Notes: generated from the letters alone by a model not told the origin. Counted from the first letter of the stretch, positions 8,335 through 17,453 are shown. The stretch is DNA of 64,000 nucleotides from Halorussus halobius (GCF_004765805.1 NZ_SBIU01000006.1:62001-126000), one strand, 5' to 3'. Program-made: numbers and translations.

Positions 8335-9108
8335 ATGGCCCTCCCGCGAGCCGACTCGCCGCTGGCCCGAGACGTACTGGTCGGTCTGCTGGCGGTCGGA
8401 CTGGTCGCCGGACCGCTCTGGACCGCCGCTATCGGACTGGGCGGGCCGACTTACACCTACGACCGCGCCGAGGTCGTGACGACCGACGAGGGAATCGAGT
8501 ACGCCGGCGAGGCGGACCTCCCGCCGGGAACGCCGCTCAGCGAGGACATCGAGTGTGCGGGCTGGGGCGGCGACCTCCGGGCGTGTAGCTTCGAGCGCCA
8601 CCTGCTCGACGAGGGGTGGATTCCGACCGGGGTCTACTTCTCCAACCCGGACCACACGCCCACGTTCTCGACGTACTCGGCGGACTACTACGAATACGTC
8701 CAACTCGACGGCACGCTGTACGAGCCGACGCACGTCACCAACGAGTCGGCCCCGCGTGGCGACGGACTCTACCGGGTCGACGCGAGGCTCGAACGCGCGG
8801 ACCCTGCGGAAGCCCTCGAACGGGAATCCCTCGACGTGAACCGCGACGACCTCGCTTCCGTGACGGTCGAGACTGCTCGGAACGGCGAGACCACGTCCCG
8901 GCGCGAAGTCGACGTTCCCGACACGCCGATTCGACTCGACGACGGGTCGTACTACCGGGTGTACCGCGAGCGAGTCACCGACGACCCCTCGTGGATCGAG
9001 ACGTTCGTGACGTGGGTGTTGACCTACGTCGGGCCGCTGTACGGCCTCTCACTTCTCGTCCGGCTCGCGGGTCGCGTCGAGGTGACGTATCACGGCGACC
9101 GCAGGTGA
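8335..9108 (+). CDS. Membrane protein with extracytoplasmic domain, unknown function
   Basis: A 257-residue protein with an N-terminal hydrophobic helix (residues ~13-33, VLVGLLAVGLVAGPLWTAAI), a ~170-residue acidic outer domain with two cysteines (DIECAGWGGDLRACSFERHL) that could form a disulfide, and a C-terminal helix (about 222-240, TWVLTYVGPLYGLSLLVRLA). This topology places the central domain outside the cell. The domain has short beta-rich stretches (YYEYVQLDGTLYEPTHVTNE) and one NES sequon. No family is recognised. The start at 8335 was chosen over a GTG at 8080 because the preceding region is out of character in codon use. Confidence 0.65.
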   Translation: MALPRADSPLARDVLVGLLAVGLVAGPLWTAAIGLGGPTYTYDRAEVVTTDEGIEYAGEADLPPGTPLSEDIECAGWGGDLRACSFERHLLDEGWIPTGVYFSNPDHTPTFSTYSADYYEYVQLDGTLYEPTHVTNESAPRGDGLYRVDARLERADPAEALERESLDVNRDDLASVTVETARNGETTSRREVDVPDTPIRLDDGSYYRVYRERVTDDPSWIETFVTWVLTYVGPLYGLSLLVRLAGRVEVTYHGDRR

Positions 9109-9129
9109 CCCCCGAGCGAACCCGACGTC

Positions 9130-10347
9130 TCAGAACCCCTCGGTCAGGAAGACCTCGCGCTCGGGGAACGCGGCCGCGAGCGCGTCCCGGACCGCCGGCG
9201 TCCGGATTTCGAGGTCGCCGAATCGCTCCGCGTCCGCGACCGAGTGGTAGCCCGCGACCACCTGCGAGAGCGCGCCCACGCCGGTCGTCGCGTCGGCCTC
9301 GTCGTCGGGCGCGTCGGTCGGCTCGCACGTCGCGGTGCCGTCCGCGAGCGCGACCCGGAACGTCCCGTCGTTCCAGTCCGCGAGCGGGTCCGACACCGAG
9401 AGCGTGAACTCGGTCGCCGCGCCCTCGGGAGCGTCGGGGGCTGGCTCGGCGAACGCCTCGAACGCCGCCGGAACGTCCACGATTCGGGCCATCGGCCCGG
9501 GCTTGACCTCGCACTCGACGTCGCCGGGGTCGTCGACCACGTCGAACAGGTCGGCGTCGGGCGTACCGTAGAAGCTGACGCGGTCGACCTGCGAGTCGTG
9601 GTCGGCGAGCAGTCGCAGGCAGTGGAGCCGCGCCTCGTGGTCGGCCGCGACGAATTCGTCCGCAGCGAGTCGCTTCCCACCGTCCTCGTCCTCGACGCGG
9701 TAGGCGACGTAGCCCCGAAGCTCGCCCGCGTCGTCGGCCCAGCCGTAGACGTAGGGGTCGCCCTGCCAGCCCTCGAAGATGCGCTTGCGCCACCACTGTT
9801 CGGTGCGGTCGAGCGCGAGTTCGCGGCCCTCGTTCGCGGCGGCCAGCACGGGGTCGAGCAGGTGGTAGTCGTCGGCGTCGAGCCTGCGGAACCGCCCGGA
9901 CTCGTCGACCCGGTCGCGCGCGAACCCGAGCGTCTCGGGGTCGCACTCGTACTCGGCGAACTTCGTGGCGAGTCCCCAGCCCTGCCGCGCGTAGAAGGAG
10001 TGTTCGAACGCCCACAGCGCTGTCAGCGGGTCGCCCCGGTCGCGGTACTCGACCAGCGACTCGGCCAACATTCGGGCGACGTTGCCCTGCCGGCGGTGCT
10101 CGGGCGGCGAGGCCACCGCCGAGAGGCCGGGGAGCTCGAACCAGCGGTCGCGGAGGCGAGCGCGGAACCAGTAGTGGCGACACACCGCGAGCAACTCGCC
10201 GTCCGCGAGGAGCGCGCGCTCGTCGCCGGGCTGGTCGTCGAGCGCCACCTCGTCGTCGATTCCCGGCCCGTCCTCGGGGCTGAAAGCGTAGTCGACGTAC
10301 TCCCGGAACTCCTCGGCGCGGTCCGACGGTAGCGGCCGGTACTCCAT
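9130..10347 (-). CDS. Eis-type GNAT N-acetyltransferase
   Basis: A 405-residue protein with the three-part Eis layout: an N-terminal GNAT domain (YRPLPSDRAEEFREYVDYAF ... SPPEHRRQGNVARMLAES, the acetyl-CoA loop near residue 87), a second GNAT-like domain (about 155-280), and a C-terminal SCP2-like domain (about 290-405, ending at FPEREVFLTEGF). The segment FEHSFYARQGWGLATKFAEY is characteristic. Family members acetylate amines such as aminoglycosides or lysines; the substrate here is unknown. The terminal carboxylate used for catalysis in Eis is supplied by the last residue, here Phe405. The gene stands alone, convergent with the preceding gene. Confidence 0.85.
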   Translation of the reverse strand: MEYRPLPSDRAEEFREYVDYAFSPEDGPGIDDEVALDDQPGDERALLADGELLAVCRHYWFRARLRDRWFELPGLSAVASPPEHRRQGNVARMLAESLVEYRDRGDPLTALWAFEHSFYARQGWGLATKFAEYECDPETLGFARDRVDESGRFRRLDADDYHLLDPVLAAANEGRELALDRTEQWWRKRIFEGWQGDPYVYGWADDAGELRGYVAYRVEDEDGGKRLAADEFVAADHEARLHCLRLLADHDSQVDRVSFYGTPDADLFDVVDDPGDVECEVKPGPMARIVDVPAAFEAFAEPAPDAPEGAATEFTLSVSDPLADWNDGTFRVALADGTATCEPTDAPDDEADATTGVGALSQVVAGYHSVADAERFGDLEIRTPAVRDALAAAFPEREVFLTEGF

Positions 10348-10437
10348 ACGATGGCGGGCGGCCGGTCGGCACAAATAGGTTGCCGTAGCGTGGGACTCGG
10401 AGTCACGCTCCGGAGCGGTTCGGCGTCGGTCCCGTCG

Positions 10438-11526
10438 TCACTCGAACACGCGCCGGTACTGCACCGGCACGTCCGCGCGGTCGACGGCGTCGAGTTGTTG
10501 GGCGGCGTGGAGCGCGAAGTACGGGTCCCGGAGGTGCTCGCGGCCCACGATGGCGAGGTCCGCGCGGTCGTTCCGAATCACGGCGTCGGCTTGGGCTGGT
10601 TCGGTGATGCCGCCGACCGCGCCCACGAGCGCGTCCGTGTTCTCGGCCACGCGCTCGGCGTAGGGCACCTGATAGTTCGGTCCCGTGCTGGGGATTTGCT
10701 GGTCGGGGTGCAGACCGCCAGAGCTCACGTCGACGAGGTCCGCGCCCGCGTCGGCGAGCAGGGGCGCGAGCCGCGCGGTGTCTTCGACCGTCCACGACTC
10801 GCGGTCGGGGAGCCAGTCGCTGGCCGAGACCCGGACGAAGACGGGTTCGTCGTCGGGCCAGACCTCTCGGACCGCCGCAGTGATTTCGCGGACCAGCCGC
10901 GTTCTGCTTTCGAAGTCGCCGCCGTAGGCGTCCTCCCGGCGGTTGGTGACCGGCGACAGGAACTCGTGGAGCAGGTAGCCGTGCGCGGCGTGGACCTCCG
11001 CGATTTCGAAGCCCGCCTCGCGGGCGCGCTCGGCGGCCGCGACGAAGGCGTCTTTCACGTCCGCAATGTCGCCTTCGGTCATGCGCCGCGTGGCGGGCGG
11101 CTCGTCGTCGTAGGGGTAGGGTTCGGCGCTGGGCGCGACGGTCTCCCAGCCACCCTCGTCGGGCTGGAGCGGCCGGCTCCCGTCGGCCGGTCGGGTCTTG
11201 CTGGCCTTCCGCCCGGCGTGGGCGAGCTGGATGGCCGGGGTCGCGCCGTGGTCGGCCACGAACTCGGCGACGGGCGCGAGCGCGTCGGCGTGGTCGTCGC
11301 TCCACAGCCCGAGGTCTCGCGGCGAGATGCGGCCCCGAGGCTCGACGGCGGTCGCCTCGGCCATCACGACGCCGGCCCCGCCGACGGCTCGGCTCCCGAG
11401 GTGGACCTCGTGCCAGTCGGTCGCGAGGCCGTCGGCGTCGCAACTGTACTGGCACATCGGCGAGACCATCACGCGATTTCGTAGCTCCGTGTCGCGGATT
11501 TCGAGGGGACTGAACAGGTCGCTCAT
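10438..11526 (-). CDS. NADH:flavin oxidoreductase, old yellow enzyme family (YqjM-like)
   Basis: A 362-residue FMN-dependent TIM-barrel ene-reductase that probably reduces activated C=C bonds of enones with NAD(P)H. Seen are the N-terminal barrel start FSPLEIRDTELRNRVMVSPM with the YqjM-type CQYSC motif just after it (Cys near 25). Further on are IQLAHAGRKAS (the HxGR-type motif), VHAAHGYLLHEFLSP for substrate binding, FVRVSASDW, and the phosphate-binding end VGAVGGITEP with ADLAIVGREHLRDPYFAL. Length and motifs fit the thermophilic-like subclass. The start at 11526 begins MSDLFSPLEI, as expected. No operon partner is evident. Confidence 0.92.
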   Translation of the reverse strand: MSDLFSPLEIRDTELRNRVMVSPMCQYSCDADGLATDWHEVHLGSRAVGGAGVVMAEATAVEPRGRISPRDLGLWSDDHADALAPVAEFVADHGATPAIQLAHAGRKASKTRPADGSRPLQPDEGGWETVAPSAEPYPYDDEPPATRRMTEGDIADVKDAFVAAAERAREAGFEIAEVHAAHGYLLHEFLSPVTNRREDAYGGDFESRTRLVREITAAVREVWPDDEPVFVRVSASDWLPDRESWTVEDTARLAPLLADAGADLVDVSSGGLHPDQQIPSTGPNYQVPYAERVAENTDALVGAVGGITEPAQADAVIRNDRADLAIVGREHLRDPYFALHAAQQLDAVDRADVPVQYRRVFE

Positions 11527-11661
11527 CGCGTGACAGTCGGGCTTCCGAACCCGAAAGGCCACGGCTAACCCCGGTTTCTTGCCGGCTACTGGCGGGCGTT
11601 CGCGGAGTCGGTTGCAGTCACGTCGACGCATCCCGACACCGCCTTTCGAGGGCCCGAAACG

Positions 11662-11669
11662 CTTATTGT
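11662..11669 (+). promoter_or_regulatory. TATA-like box of the DUF7504-like gene
   Basis: CTTATTGTT ends 26 nt before the ATG at 11695, a spacing that predicts a leaderless transcript. Confidence 0.5.
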
Positions 11670-11694
11670 TGCGATTCCCGTCATTAGTGATTCG

Positions 11695-12396
11695 ATGCAG
11701 GGGGAGCAAGGAAGGGGTGGGCACGGGGCCGCCGGCCAGTTCGGGCGGCGACTGGCCGACCTCAAGCGAAACGGGTGTAACGTTCTGCTGGTCGGGACCG
11801 ACGCGCTGGACGCGGGCTGCGAGCGCCTGCTGGGCGAGTCGAGCGCCGGGCCGCGCTACCGGCTGTTCGTGACGACCGACGCCGGGCCGGCGAGCGCGCG
11901 CGCCAGACTCGCCGGCGTCCAGTCGGGTCCTTACCGCGACTCGGCCGCGGTCGTGGACTGGCGCGCCGACGGTCGAGCTGCAGGGGAAGCCGGCGACCGG
12001 GAGAGCGACGGGCGGGCGTTCCGGGTCACGTCGGTCGAGAGCGACGACCTCGGCGACCTCTCGCGGGCAGTCGAGGCGGCCGTCGAGTCGTTCGCGGCCG
12101 AGGCGGGCGAGCTCTCGCCCGCGGAACTCCGGCTGTGCGTCGACTCGCTGGCACCCCTGGTCGAGGCGTCCGACGAGCGGACTCTCCGCCGATTGTTGCT
12201 CGCCCTCATCGAGACCGTCGAGCGAGTCGACGGCATGGGCCACTACCACCTGCCGGGCGGCTACGACTCGGCGTCGGTGGCGACCGTCGAGGCGCTGTTC
12301 GACGCCGTGGTCGAACTCCGGCGCGTCGAGAGCCGGGTCGAGCAGCGCTGGCACCTGCTCGACCCCGACCTGACGACGCGGTGGCTCGCGCTGTAA
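11695..12396 (+). CDS. DUF7504-like protein (paralogue of 37203-38264)
   Basis: A 233-residue protein. Residues 18-140 look like a RecA/KaiC-type alpha/beta domain that has lost the Walker motifs (LKRNGCNVLLVGTDALD, then alternating strands and helices). Residues 145-233 carry the part shared with the protein at 37203-38264: LLLALIETVERVDGMGHYHL and VEALFDAVVELR match HILTHRVQAADAIGFYHM and LKTLFDAVVEVS there. I recall this as haloarchaeal DUF7504, often linked to signalling or transcription genes. Unlike its paralogue it has no C-terminal winged helix, so it may act through protein partners. Function is inferred only. Confidence 0.65.
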   Translation: MQGEQGRGGHGAAGQFGRRLADLKRNGCNVLLVGTDALDAGCERLLGESSAGPRYRLFVTTDAGPASARARLAGVQSGPYRDSAAVVDWRADGRAAGEAGDRESDGRAFRVTSVESDDLGDLSRAVEAAVESFAAEAGELSPAELRLCVDSLAPLVEASDERTLRRLLLALIETVERVDGMGHYHLPGGYDSASVATVEALFDAVVELRRVESRVEQRWHLLDPDLTTRWLAL

Positions 12397-12405
12397 GGTT
12401 CCAGT

Positions 12406-13233
12406 TCATCCGTCGGGGGTCCTGTCGGCTGCGAGCGTCCGGTCGCTTCCGTCGTCCCCCTCGTCATCGCCCCCGTCGTCGTGCTCCCCGTCGTCTCCCT
12501 CGTCGTCGCGGGCCACGTACCAGGGGTAGTCGTCCAGCAGTCGCTTCCAGACCCGGGGGTCCGCGCCGGGCGACTCCCGGTCGAGTCGTCGGATGCGCCG
12601 GACGTCGCCCCGCGCGAGACGCTCCATCCCCGGACGGTCCAGGAGCTCGCGGATGCCGACCGACTCTTCGGTGCCTTCGAGGCGCTGCTTCCGGCGCTCG
12701 CGGTCCTCCGCGACGAGTTCGCCCGGGCTGAGGCTGTAGTAGTAGGCCTCGACGACCGGGAGCCAGCCCTCGGCGACCGCGCGGTCGGTACAGCCAAGCA
12801 CGGTCGACCGGACGATAGAGCGGATTCGGTCCCGCTCCGAGGGGTCGACGGTCCGGTCGACGTGATCGAGGCCGGCCGAGACGAGCGCGTCGTGCGCCGA
12901 CAGCAGCGACCGGAGGTCCGCGACGGCGTCGCTGAGCCGTTGGGCGGTCCGCACTCGAAACCGGCGCTCGGCCCGCTCGTCGTGTTTCAGGTACTTGCCC
13001 GTCGCGTCGTCCTCGTACTCGCGGGCCGCGAAGTAGCTGTCGTTGATCGCGACTAGCGCCGCGAGGTACCGCCCCTTCGCCTCGTCGGCCGCGAACGGCG
13101 CGCGGTAGACCTTCCGTCCCGCCGCCGCGAGCGCGCTCAGAAATCGCTCGTCGTCGAACCGCAGGTAGTCGTGACGGCCGTCGTTGTCCTCGACGAGGTA
13201 CTTCGACCCCGTGAAGAACGCTTTCGACACCAT
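12406..13233 (-). CDS. Unrecognised helical protein with acidic tail
   Basis: A 275-residue soluble protein I do not recognise. Residues 1-240 are almost wholly helical, with conserved-looking aromatic patches (FFTGSKYLVEDNDGRHDYLR; LAALVAINDSYFAAREYEDD; WLPVVEAYYYSLSPGE; WKRLLDDYPWYV). The last ~35 residues are an Asp/Gly/Glu tail (DDEGDDGEHDDGGDDEGDDG). There is no signal peptide or membrane segment, and no cysteine cluster. A TTTATTGG box about 40 nt upstream fits transcription from a short leader. Its stop lies 9 bp from that of the convergent DUF7504-like gene. A partner role for nucleic acid or protein binding is possible but not shown. Confidence 0.6.
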   Translation of the reverse strand: MVSKAFFTGSKYLVEDNDGRHDYLRFDDERFLSALAAAGRKVYRAPFAADEAKGRYLAALVAINDSYFAAREYEDDATGKYLKHDERAERRFRVRTAQRLSDAVADLRSLLSAHDALVSAGLDHVDRTVDPSERDRIRSIVRSTVLGCTDRAVAEGWLPVVEAYYYSLSPGELVAEDRERRKQRLEGTEESVGIRELLDRPGMERLARGDVRRIRRLDRESPGADPRVWKRLLDDYPWYVARDDEGDDGEHDDGGDDEGDDGSDRTLAADRTPDG

Positions 13234-13333
13234 CGGGGGAATCGTCTCGTGCGGTTCGCCCGTCGGCCAATAAACCCCCCGCGAATTATCAGCCCCGAGA
13301 ATCGCCGGCTGGGTTCGAGACGCTCCCGACGAA

Positions 13334-13867
13334 CTACCACAGCGTCAGCGAGGCGTGGGCGAGCAGTCCGTCGAGGGCGCGGGCGCGCTCTTCGAGGGCG
13401 ACCAGTTGCTCGCGCAGGACGTGGCCGGTGGCGTGGTCGCCCAGGCTCTCGGCGAGTTCGAGGTGGCTGCTGACGCTCTCGACGAGGTCGCCGTAGGCGT
13501 CGAGGTCGCTCTCCAGCGCGGTCCGGGCGTCGTAGGCGTCCGCGCCCTCGAACGGGACCGGGCTGTACCGTTCGAAGGCTCCCGGGTCGCTCACGGGGAC
13601 GCCGCCCACCGCGACGACTCGGTGGGCCAGTTCGTCGGCGTGGCGCTCGGCCTCGGCGGCTGCGTCGGCGAGGAACTCGCGGAGCTGTCGGGCCTGCGGG
13701 CCCGCCGCGTTCCACCGGTGCTTGCGGAGCTGGTGATAGAGTATCGAGGTGGCCGCGAGGTCGGCGTTCAGCGCCTCCACCACCTGCTCGGCCTTCTCGG
13801 CGTCGAGCCGGACCGCGTTGTCGGCCACGGTGCCCGCTCGCTGTCGGACCTGTCGCTGTCGGCTCAT
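13334..13867 (-). CDS. DpsA-like protein with altered ferroxidase site
   Basis: A 177-residue four-helix Dps/DpsA homologue. The N-terminal AGTVADNAVRLDAEKAEQVV and LNADLAATSILYHQLRKHRW, and the C-terminal ESLGDHATGHVLREQLVALE, follow haloarchaeal DpsA. Dps normally oxidises Fe(II) at inter-subunit sites using a His just before Trp in (H/A)HWN and a His about 12 residues on. Here these positions read KHRWN and QLREFL, so both are Arg (51 and 63). The protein may still form the cage and bind DNA but be poor in iron oxidation. A GCTTAAGG box centred ~31 nt upstream indicates a leaderless mRNA. Confidence 0.82.
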   Translation of the reverse strand: MSRQRQVRQRAGTVADNAVRLDAEKAEQVVEALNADLAATSILYHQLRKHRWNAAGPQARQLREFLADAAAEAERHADELAHRVVAVGGVPVSDPGAFERYSPVPFEGADAYDARTALESDLDAYGDLVESVSSHLELAESLGDHATGHVLREQLVALEERARALDGLLAHASLTLW

Positions 13868-13894
13868 CGTGGCGTCGACTGACGGGCGAGAACC

Positions 13895-13902
13895 GCTTAA
13901 GG
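13895..13902 (-). promoter_or_regulatory. TATA box of the DpsA-like gene
   Basis: CCTTAAGC on the minus strand, centred about 31 nt before the ATG at 13867. The remaining spacer to 14107 contains no gene I can support. Confidence 0.55.
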
Positions 13903-14107
13903 CTACTTGGCGAGCACGTCCGCGACGAGGTCGCGCTCGCTCCGGTTTACCTCGGCCAACACGCTTCCAGCCGGGCCGTCGCGGCGAGGGAACCGTCGGT
14001 CGTCCCGAGCGTCGCGGTGGGCGTCGTCGCTTCGGTCCCGGAGGCCCGCGCGGCTGTTAATCCGATTTTGAGTAAACATTTTACGCGCGGACCGCCAAGT
14101 AGGACGT

Positions 14108-15538
14108 ATGTCACAGCGACCACTCCAGCGTCGGGAGCGCCTCTACGTGGACGGCGACTGGCGCGACGCCGACGACGTGATAGACGTCACCGACCTCGCG
14201 GACGGCGGCACGTTCGCGCAGGTCGCCGCCGCCGGTCCCGAGCAGGCCGACGAAGCGCTCGCGGCCGCCGAGCGCGCCCAGTCGGCGCTCCGGGGGACGA
14301 CGATTCCCGAGCGCGCGGCGTGGATGGACGCGATCGCGGACGGCCTGCTCGACCGCAAGGCGGAGCTCGCCGAGGTCGTCGTGCGCGAGGCCGGCAAGCC
14401 CATCTCGTCGGCCCGGGGCGAGGTCGAGAGCGCGGCCGAGCGGTTCCGCCGGGCCAAAGAGGAGATTCGCGCGATGACCGGCGAGTTCCGCGAGGGGACC
14501 ACGGCGGGCCACGAGGGCTGGAACGCCATCGTCAAGCACGAGCCCATCGGCACCGTCCTCGCCATCACGCCGTACAACTACCCCCTCTCGACCACCGCGC
14601 TGTCGGTCGCGCCCGCGCTCGCGGCCGGCAACGCCGTGATTTTGAAGCCCGCGAGCGACACGCCCGTCAGCGCCGCGATTCTGGCCGACGTGGTCGCGGA
14701 ACTGGACCTGCCCGACGGCGCGTTCAACTTCGTTCCGGGTCGCGGGAGCGTCGTCGGCGACGTGCTCTCGGGCGACGACCGCATCGACATGATATCGATG
14801 ACCGGCTCCAGCGCGGCGGGCAAGCACGTCGCCAAGGAGAGCGGAATCGTCAACCTCCACATGGAACTGGGCGGCAACGCGCCCGCCGTGGTGTTCCCCG
14901 ACGCGGACCTGAGCGACGTCGCGGGCGAGTGCGCCAAGGGGTCGTTCAAGTACGCGGGCCAGCGCTGTTCGGCCGTGAGTCGGGTGCTGGCCCACGAGTC
15001 GGTCCACGACGAGGTCGTCGACCGACTGGAGGCCGAGATGGACGCGTGGCAGCCCGGCGACCTGTTCGACGACGACGCCACGATGGGACCGCTCATCGAC
15101 GAGGAGCAGGCCGAGTGGGTCGAGGACCTCGTCGAGGACGCGGTCGAGAAGGGTGCCGAACTCGTCCGGGGCGGCGACCGCGAGGGCGCGACGTTCGAGC
15201 CGACCCTGCTGGCGGACGTGCCCGACGACGCCCGCATCGTCCACGAGGAGCAGTTCGGCCCGGTCGCCGCAGTGACGACCTTCGATACCGAGGCCGAAGC
15301 CGTCGAAATCGCCAACCGGGGCGATCTCGCGCTCGACGCCTCGGTGTTCACGAGCGACTACGACCGCGCGATGGAACTGGCCGACGAGTTGGACGCCGGC
15401 GCGGTCCGCATCAACGGCGCGCCCAGCCACGGGCTCGGCGACGTCCCCTTCGGCGGCAACGAGGCGTCCGGAATCGGCCGACAGGGCCTCCACGCGACCA
15501 TCGAGGAGATGACCCGGAAGAAGAGCATCGTCCTCTGA
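14108..15538 (+). CDS. Aldehyde dehydrogenase, NAD(P)-dependent
   Basis: A 476-residue cytosolic ALDH-superfamily enzyme that oxidises an aldehyde to an acid. Seen in order: PYNYPLSTTALSVAPALAAG (start of the coenzyme domain), ILKPASDTPVSA, the turn STTGSSAAGK-like MTGSSAAGKHVAKES, the general base in MELGGNAPAVVF (Glu near 259), the nucleophile in KYAGQRCSAVSRV (Cys near 293), and EEQFGPVAAVTTF near 380. The length is typical. Closest classes by motif are lactaldehyde, succinate-semialdehyde or non-phosphorylating glyceraldehyde-3-phosphate dehydrogenases; sequence reading alone cannot separate them. It stands alone, with an AT-rich AAACATTTTA stretch about 20-30 nt upstream. Confidence 0.9.
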   Translation: MSQRPLQRRERLYVDGDWRDADDVIDVTDLADGGTFAQVAAAGPEQADEALAAAERAQSALRGTTIPERAAWMDAIADGLLDRKAELAEVVVREAGKPISSARGEVESAAERFRRAKEEIRAMTGEFREGTTAGHEGWNAIVKHEPIGTVLAITPYNYPLSTTALSVAPALAAGNAVILKPASDTPVSAAILADVVAELDLPDGAFNFVPGRGSVVGDVLSGDDRIDMISMTGSSAAGKHVAKESGIVNLHMELGGNAPAVVFPDADLSDVAGECAKGSFKYAGQRCSAVSRVLAHESVHDEVVDRLEAEMDAWQPGDLFDDDATMGPLIDEEQAEWVEDLVEDAVEKGAELVRGGDREGATFEPTLLADVPDDARIVHEEQFGPVAAVTTFDTEAEAVEIANRGDLALDASVFTSDYDRAMELADELDAGAVRINGAPSHGLGDVPFGGNEASGIGRQGLHATIEEMTRKKSIVL

Positions 15539-15593
15539 ACGGTCCTCGGGCGCTTCGTTCCGGCCCCGAACGCTCGTATCGTCGTCGACGCGG

Positions 15594-16217
15594 TTACCGA
15601 GTGGTCAGGTCACCCTCGCCCTCCCCGTCCTCTCCGCGCCGCGAGAACAGGAACAGCGCGAACAGTACCGGCGAGACGAACGCCATGACCAGCGCGCCGA
15701 CCAGCGCGAGCGACTCGACCGAGGGGCCGCCGGCGTCCTCGCCGTCGGCCGCCCCGTCCTCGACGGTGCCGCTCACCTCCAGGTCGGCGACCATCGTGGT
15801 GGGGTGGACGATGCAGATGTACTGGGTCATTTCGGGCGTGGCGGTGAACGTTATCGACGCGGTCGCGCCCTCCTCCGAGACGGTCTCGCTCTCTTCGAGC
15901 GTGTTGCCGTCGGCGTCCTGCACCGCGATGTTGTGTGGCGCGCCGTCGACGTTCTCGAACCAGAACTCGTACTCGGTGCCGGCGTCGAGTTCGATGGTCG
16001 GGTTCTCGGTGTCGGCTATCCCCTCGGGCGACCGGCCCCGCCACGCGAGGGTGTGTCCGCCGAACTCGTATCGCTGGGCCTGCGCGGAGGCGTCCTCGCC
16101 CGCGCCGAGCCCGACCGCGGTCGCGCCGGCCGCTCCCGCCGCTCCGCCGGCCCTCCGAACGAACGCCCGACGGCCGACCGACCCCTCGCGTCTCTCACCC
16201 GTCGAATCCCCCGTCAT
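15594..16217 (-). CDS. Tat-exported, membrane-anchored cupredoxin (halocyanin-like)
   Basis: A 207-residue protein. The N-terminal twin-arginine signal is VGRRAFVRRAGGAAGAAGAT. Residues ~45-150 are a blue-copper domain with the expected ligands: His in APHNIAVQ, and Cys, His and Met in YICIVHPTTMVADLEVSG. An acidic linker and a C-terminal membrane helix (about 172-194, LALVGALVMAFVSPVLFALF) anchor it facing outside. Such proteins carry electrons in haloarchaeal respiration. No oxidase genes are nearby, so the partner is unknown. The start at 16217 removes a non-coding-like extension and places the Tat motif at the usual distance. Confidence 0.85.
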   Translation of the reverse strand: MTGDSTGERREGSVGRRAFVRRAGGAAGAAGATAVGLGAGEDASAQAQRYEFGGHTLAWRGRSPEGIADTENPTIELDAGTEYEFWFENVDGAPHNIAVQDADGNTLEESETVSEEGATASITFTATPEMTQYICIVHPTTMVADLEVSGTVEDGAADGEDAGGPSVESLALVGALVMAFVSPVLFALFLFSRRGEDGEGEGDLTTR

Positions 16218-16364
16218 CTCGCGTCCTCGAACGTTCGTCGGGACTCCGTAAGAATCCACGGGCCACGGGCGGTCCCCCGGAGGGACGCGGACCGGCGACT
16301 GCCCTCCACCCGGCGTGGCCAACGCCTATGACGCTCCCGGCCGACCGCCGACCCACGAGGACGC

Positions 16365-17453
16365 ATGACCGACTCGGACGCCCGGCACTCGACCGCCGGA
16401 ACGGCCAACGACGGCTCGACCGCCCGGAGCGGGGACGCCCCGGACGTCCTCGTGGCCGGCGAGAGCCTGATAGATTTCCTACCGGACAGCGCCCGCCCGC
16501 TGGCGGACGTGGCGTCGTTCGAGCGGCGCGCCGGCGGCGCGCCCGCGAACGTCGCGGTCGGCCTCGCCCGCCTCGGGAACCCGCCGTGGTTCTGGACCCG
16601 GTTCGGCGAGGACCCCTTCGGCGACTACCTCGCCGAGACGCTCGCCGAGGCCGGCGTCCCCCGGCGATTCGTCGAGCGCGACCCCGACGCCAAGACCGCG
16701 CTGGCGTTCGTGACCCGCGACGCCGGCGGCGCGGGCGACAGCGCCGACCGCGCGAACGCCGAGACCGACGACGCGGACGCCGACCGAGCGTTCACCTTCT
16801 ACCGGGACGGCACGGCCGATACCCGACTCGAACCCGGCGGCGTCCCCGACGCCGCGCTCGACGGGGCCTCGTGGGTCGCGCTCGGCGGGGTGATGCTCGC
16901 GGCCGACCCGGGCCGGACCGCGACGCTCGACCTCGCCGACCGCGCGGCGGCCCGCGACTGCACCGTGGTCTTCGACCCGAACGCCCGCCCGGAACTCTGG
17001 GCGTCCGACGCGGCGTTCGCCGACCTCGCGCTCGAAGCGTTCGACCGCGCCGACGTGGTGAAGGCCACGCCCGGGGACCTCGCGGCCGCCGGTATCGAGG
17101 CCGACGACCCCGCCTCGCTCGCCGAATCCGTCACCAAGTTCGGACCGCACACTGCCCTGCTCACCCTCGGCGAGTCCGGGTCGGTCGCACACGCCACCGA
17201 CGACGCGCCGTGGGGGCCCGCGACCGCCGCCCACGGGGGCTACGACGTGGACGCGGTCGACGCCACGGGCGCGGGCGACGCCTTCACCGCCGGCGCGCTC
17301 GCCGCCTTCGCCGACGGGGAGTCGTCGCTGTCGGCGGTGCTGTCGCTGGCCAACGCCGTGGCCGCCCTCACGACGACCGCGAGGGGCGCGATGACCGCCT
17401 TGCCGACCCGCGAGGCGGTCGACGCGTTCCGCCGGAACGCGTCGAGTTCGTGA
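16365..17453 (+). CDS. PfkB-family sugar kinase (fructokinase-like)
   Basis: A 362-residue ribokinase-fold kinase. The N-terminal signature is VLVAGESLIDFLPDS then FERRAGGAPANVAVGLARLG, and the C-terminal PfkB signature is DAVDATGAGDAFTAGALAAF, with catalytic Asp near 303 in GAGD. Between these, TFYRDGTADTRLEPG and VFDPNARPELW resemble fructokinases. It should phosphorylate fructose or a related sugar with ATP. An insert at about residues 120-140 (GGAGDSADRANAETDDADAD) is acidic and probably a surface loop. The first 25 residues are a polar extension; a later start cannot be excluded. Confidence 0.88.
   Translation: MTDSDARHSTAGTANDGSTARSGDAPDVLVAGESLIDFLPDSARPLADVASFERRAGGAPANVAVGLARLGNPPWFWTRFGEDPFGDYLAETLAEAGVPRRFVERDPDAKTALAFVTRDAGGAGDSADRANAETDDADADRAFTFYRDGTADTRLEPGGVPDAALDGASWVALGGVMLAADPGRTATLDLADRAAARDCTVVFDPNARPELWASDAAFADLALEAFDRADVVKATPGDLAAAGIEADDPASLAESVTKFGPHTALLTLGESGSVAHATDDAPWGPATAAHGGYDVDAVDATGAGDAFTAGALAAFADGESSLSAVLSLANAVAALTTTARGAMTALPTREAVDAFRRNASSS

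Noticed and set aside
14017-16251. 744-residue frame spanning the aldehyde dehydrogenase and cupredoxin genes
   Set aside because: It is Arg/Gly/Ser-rich and overlaps two genes with clear domains on each strand.
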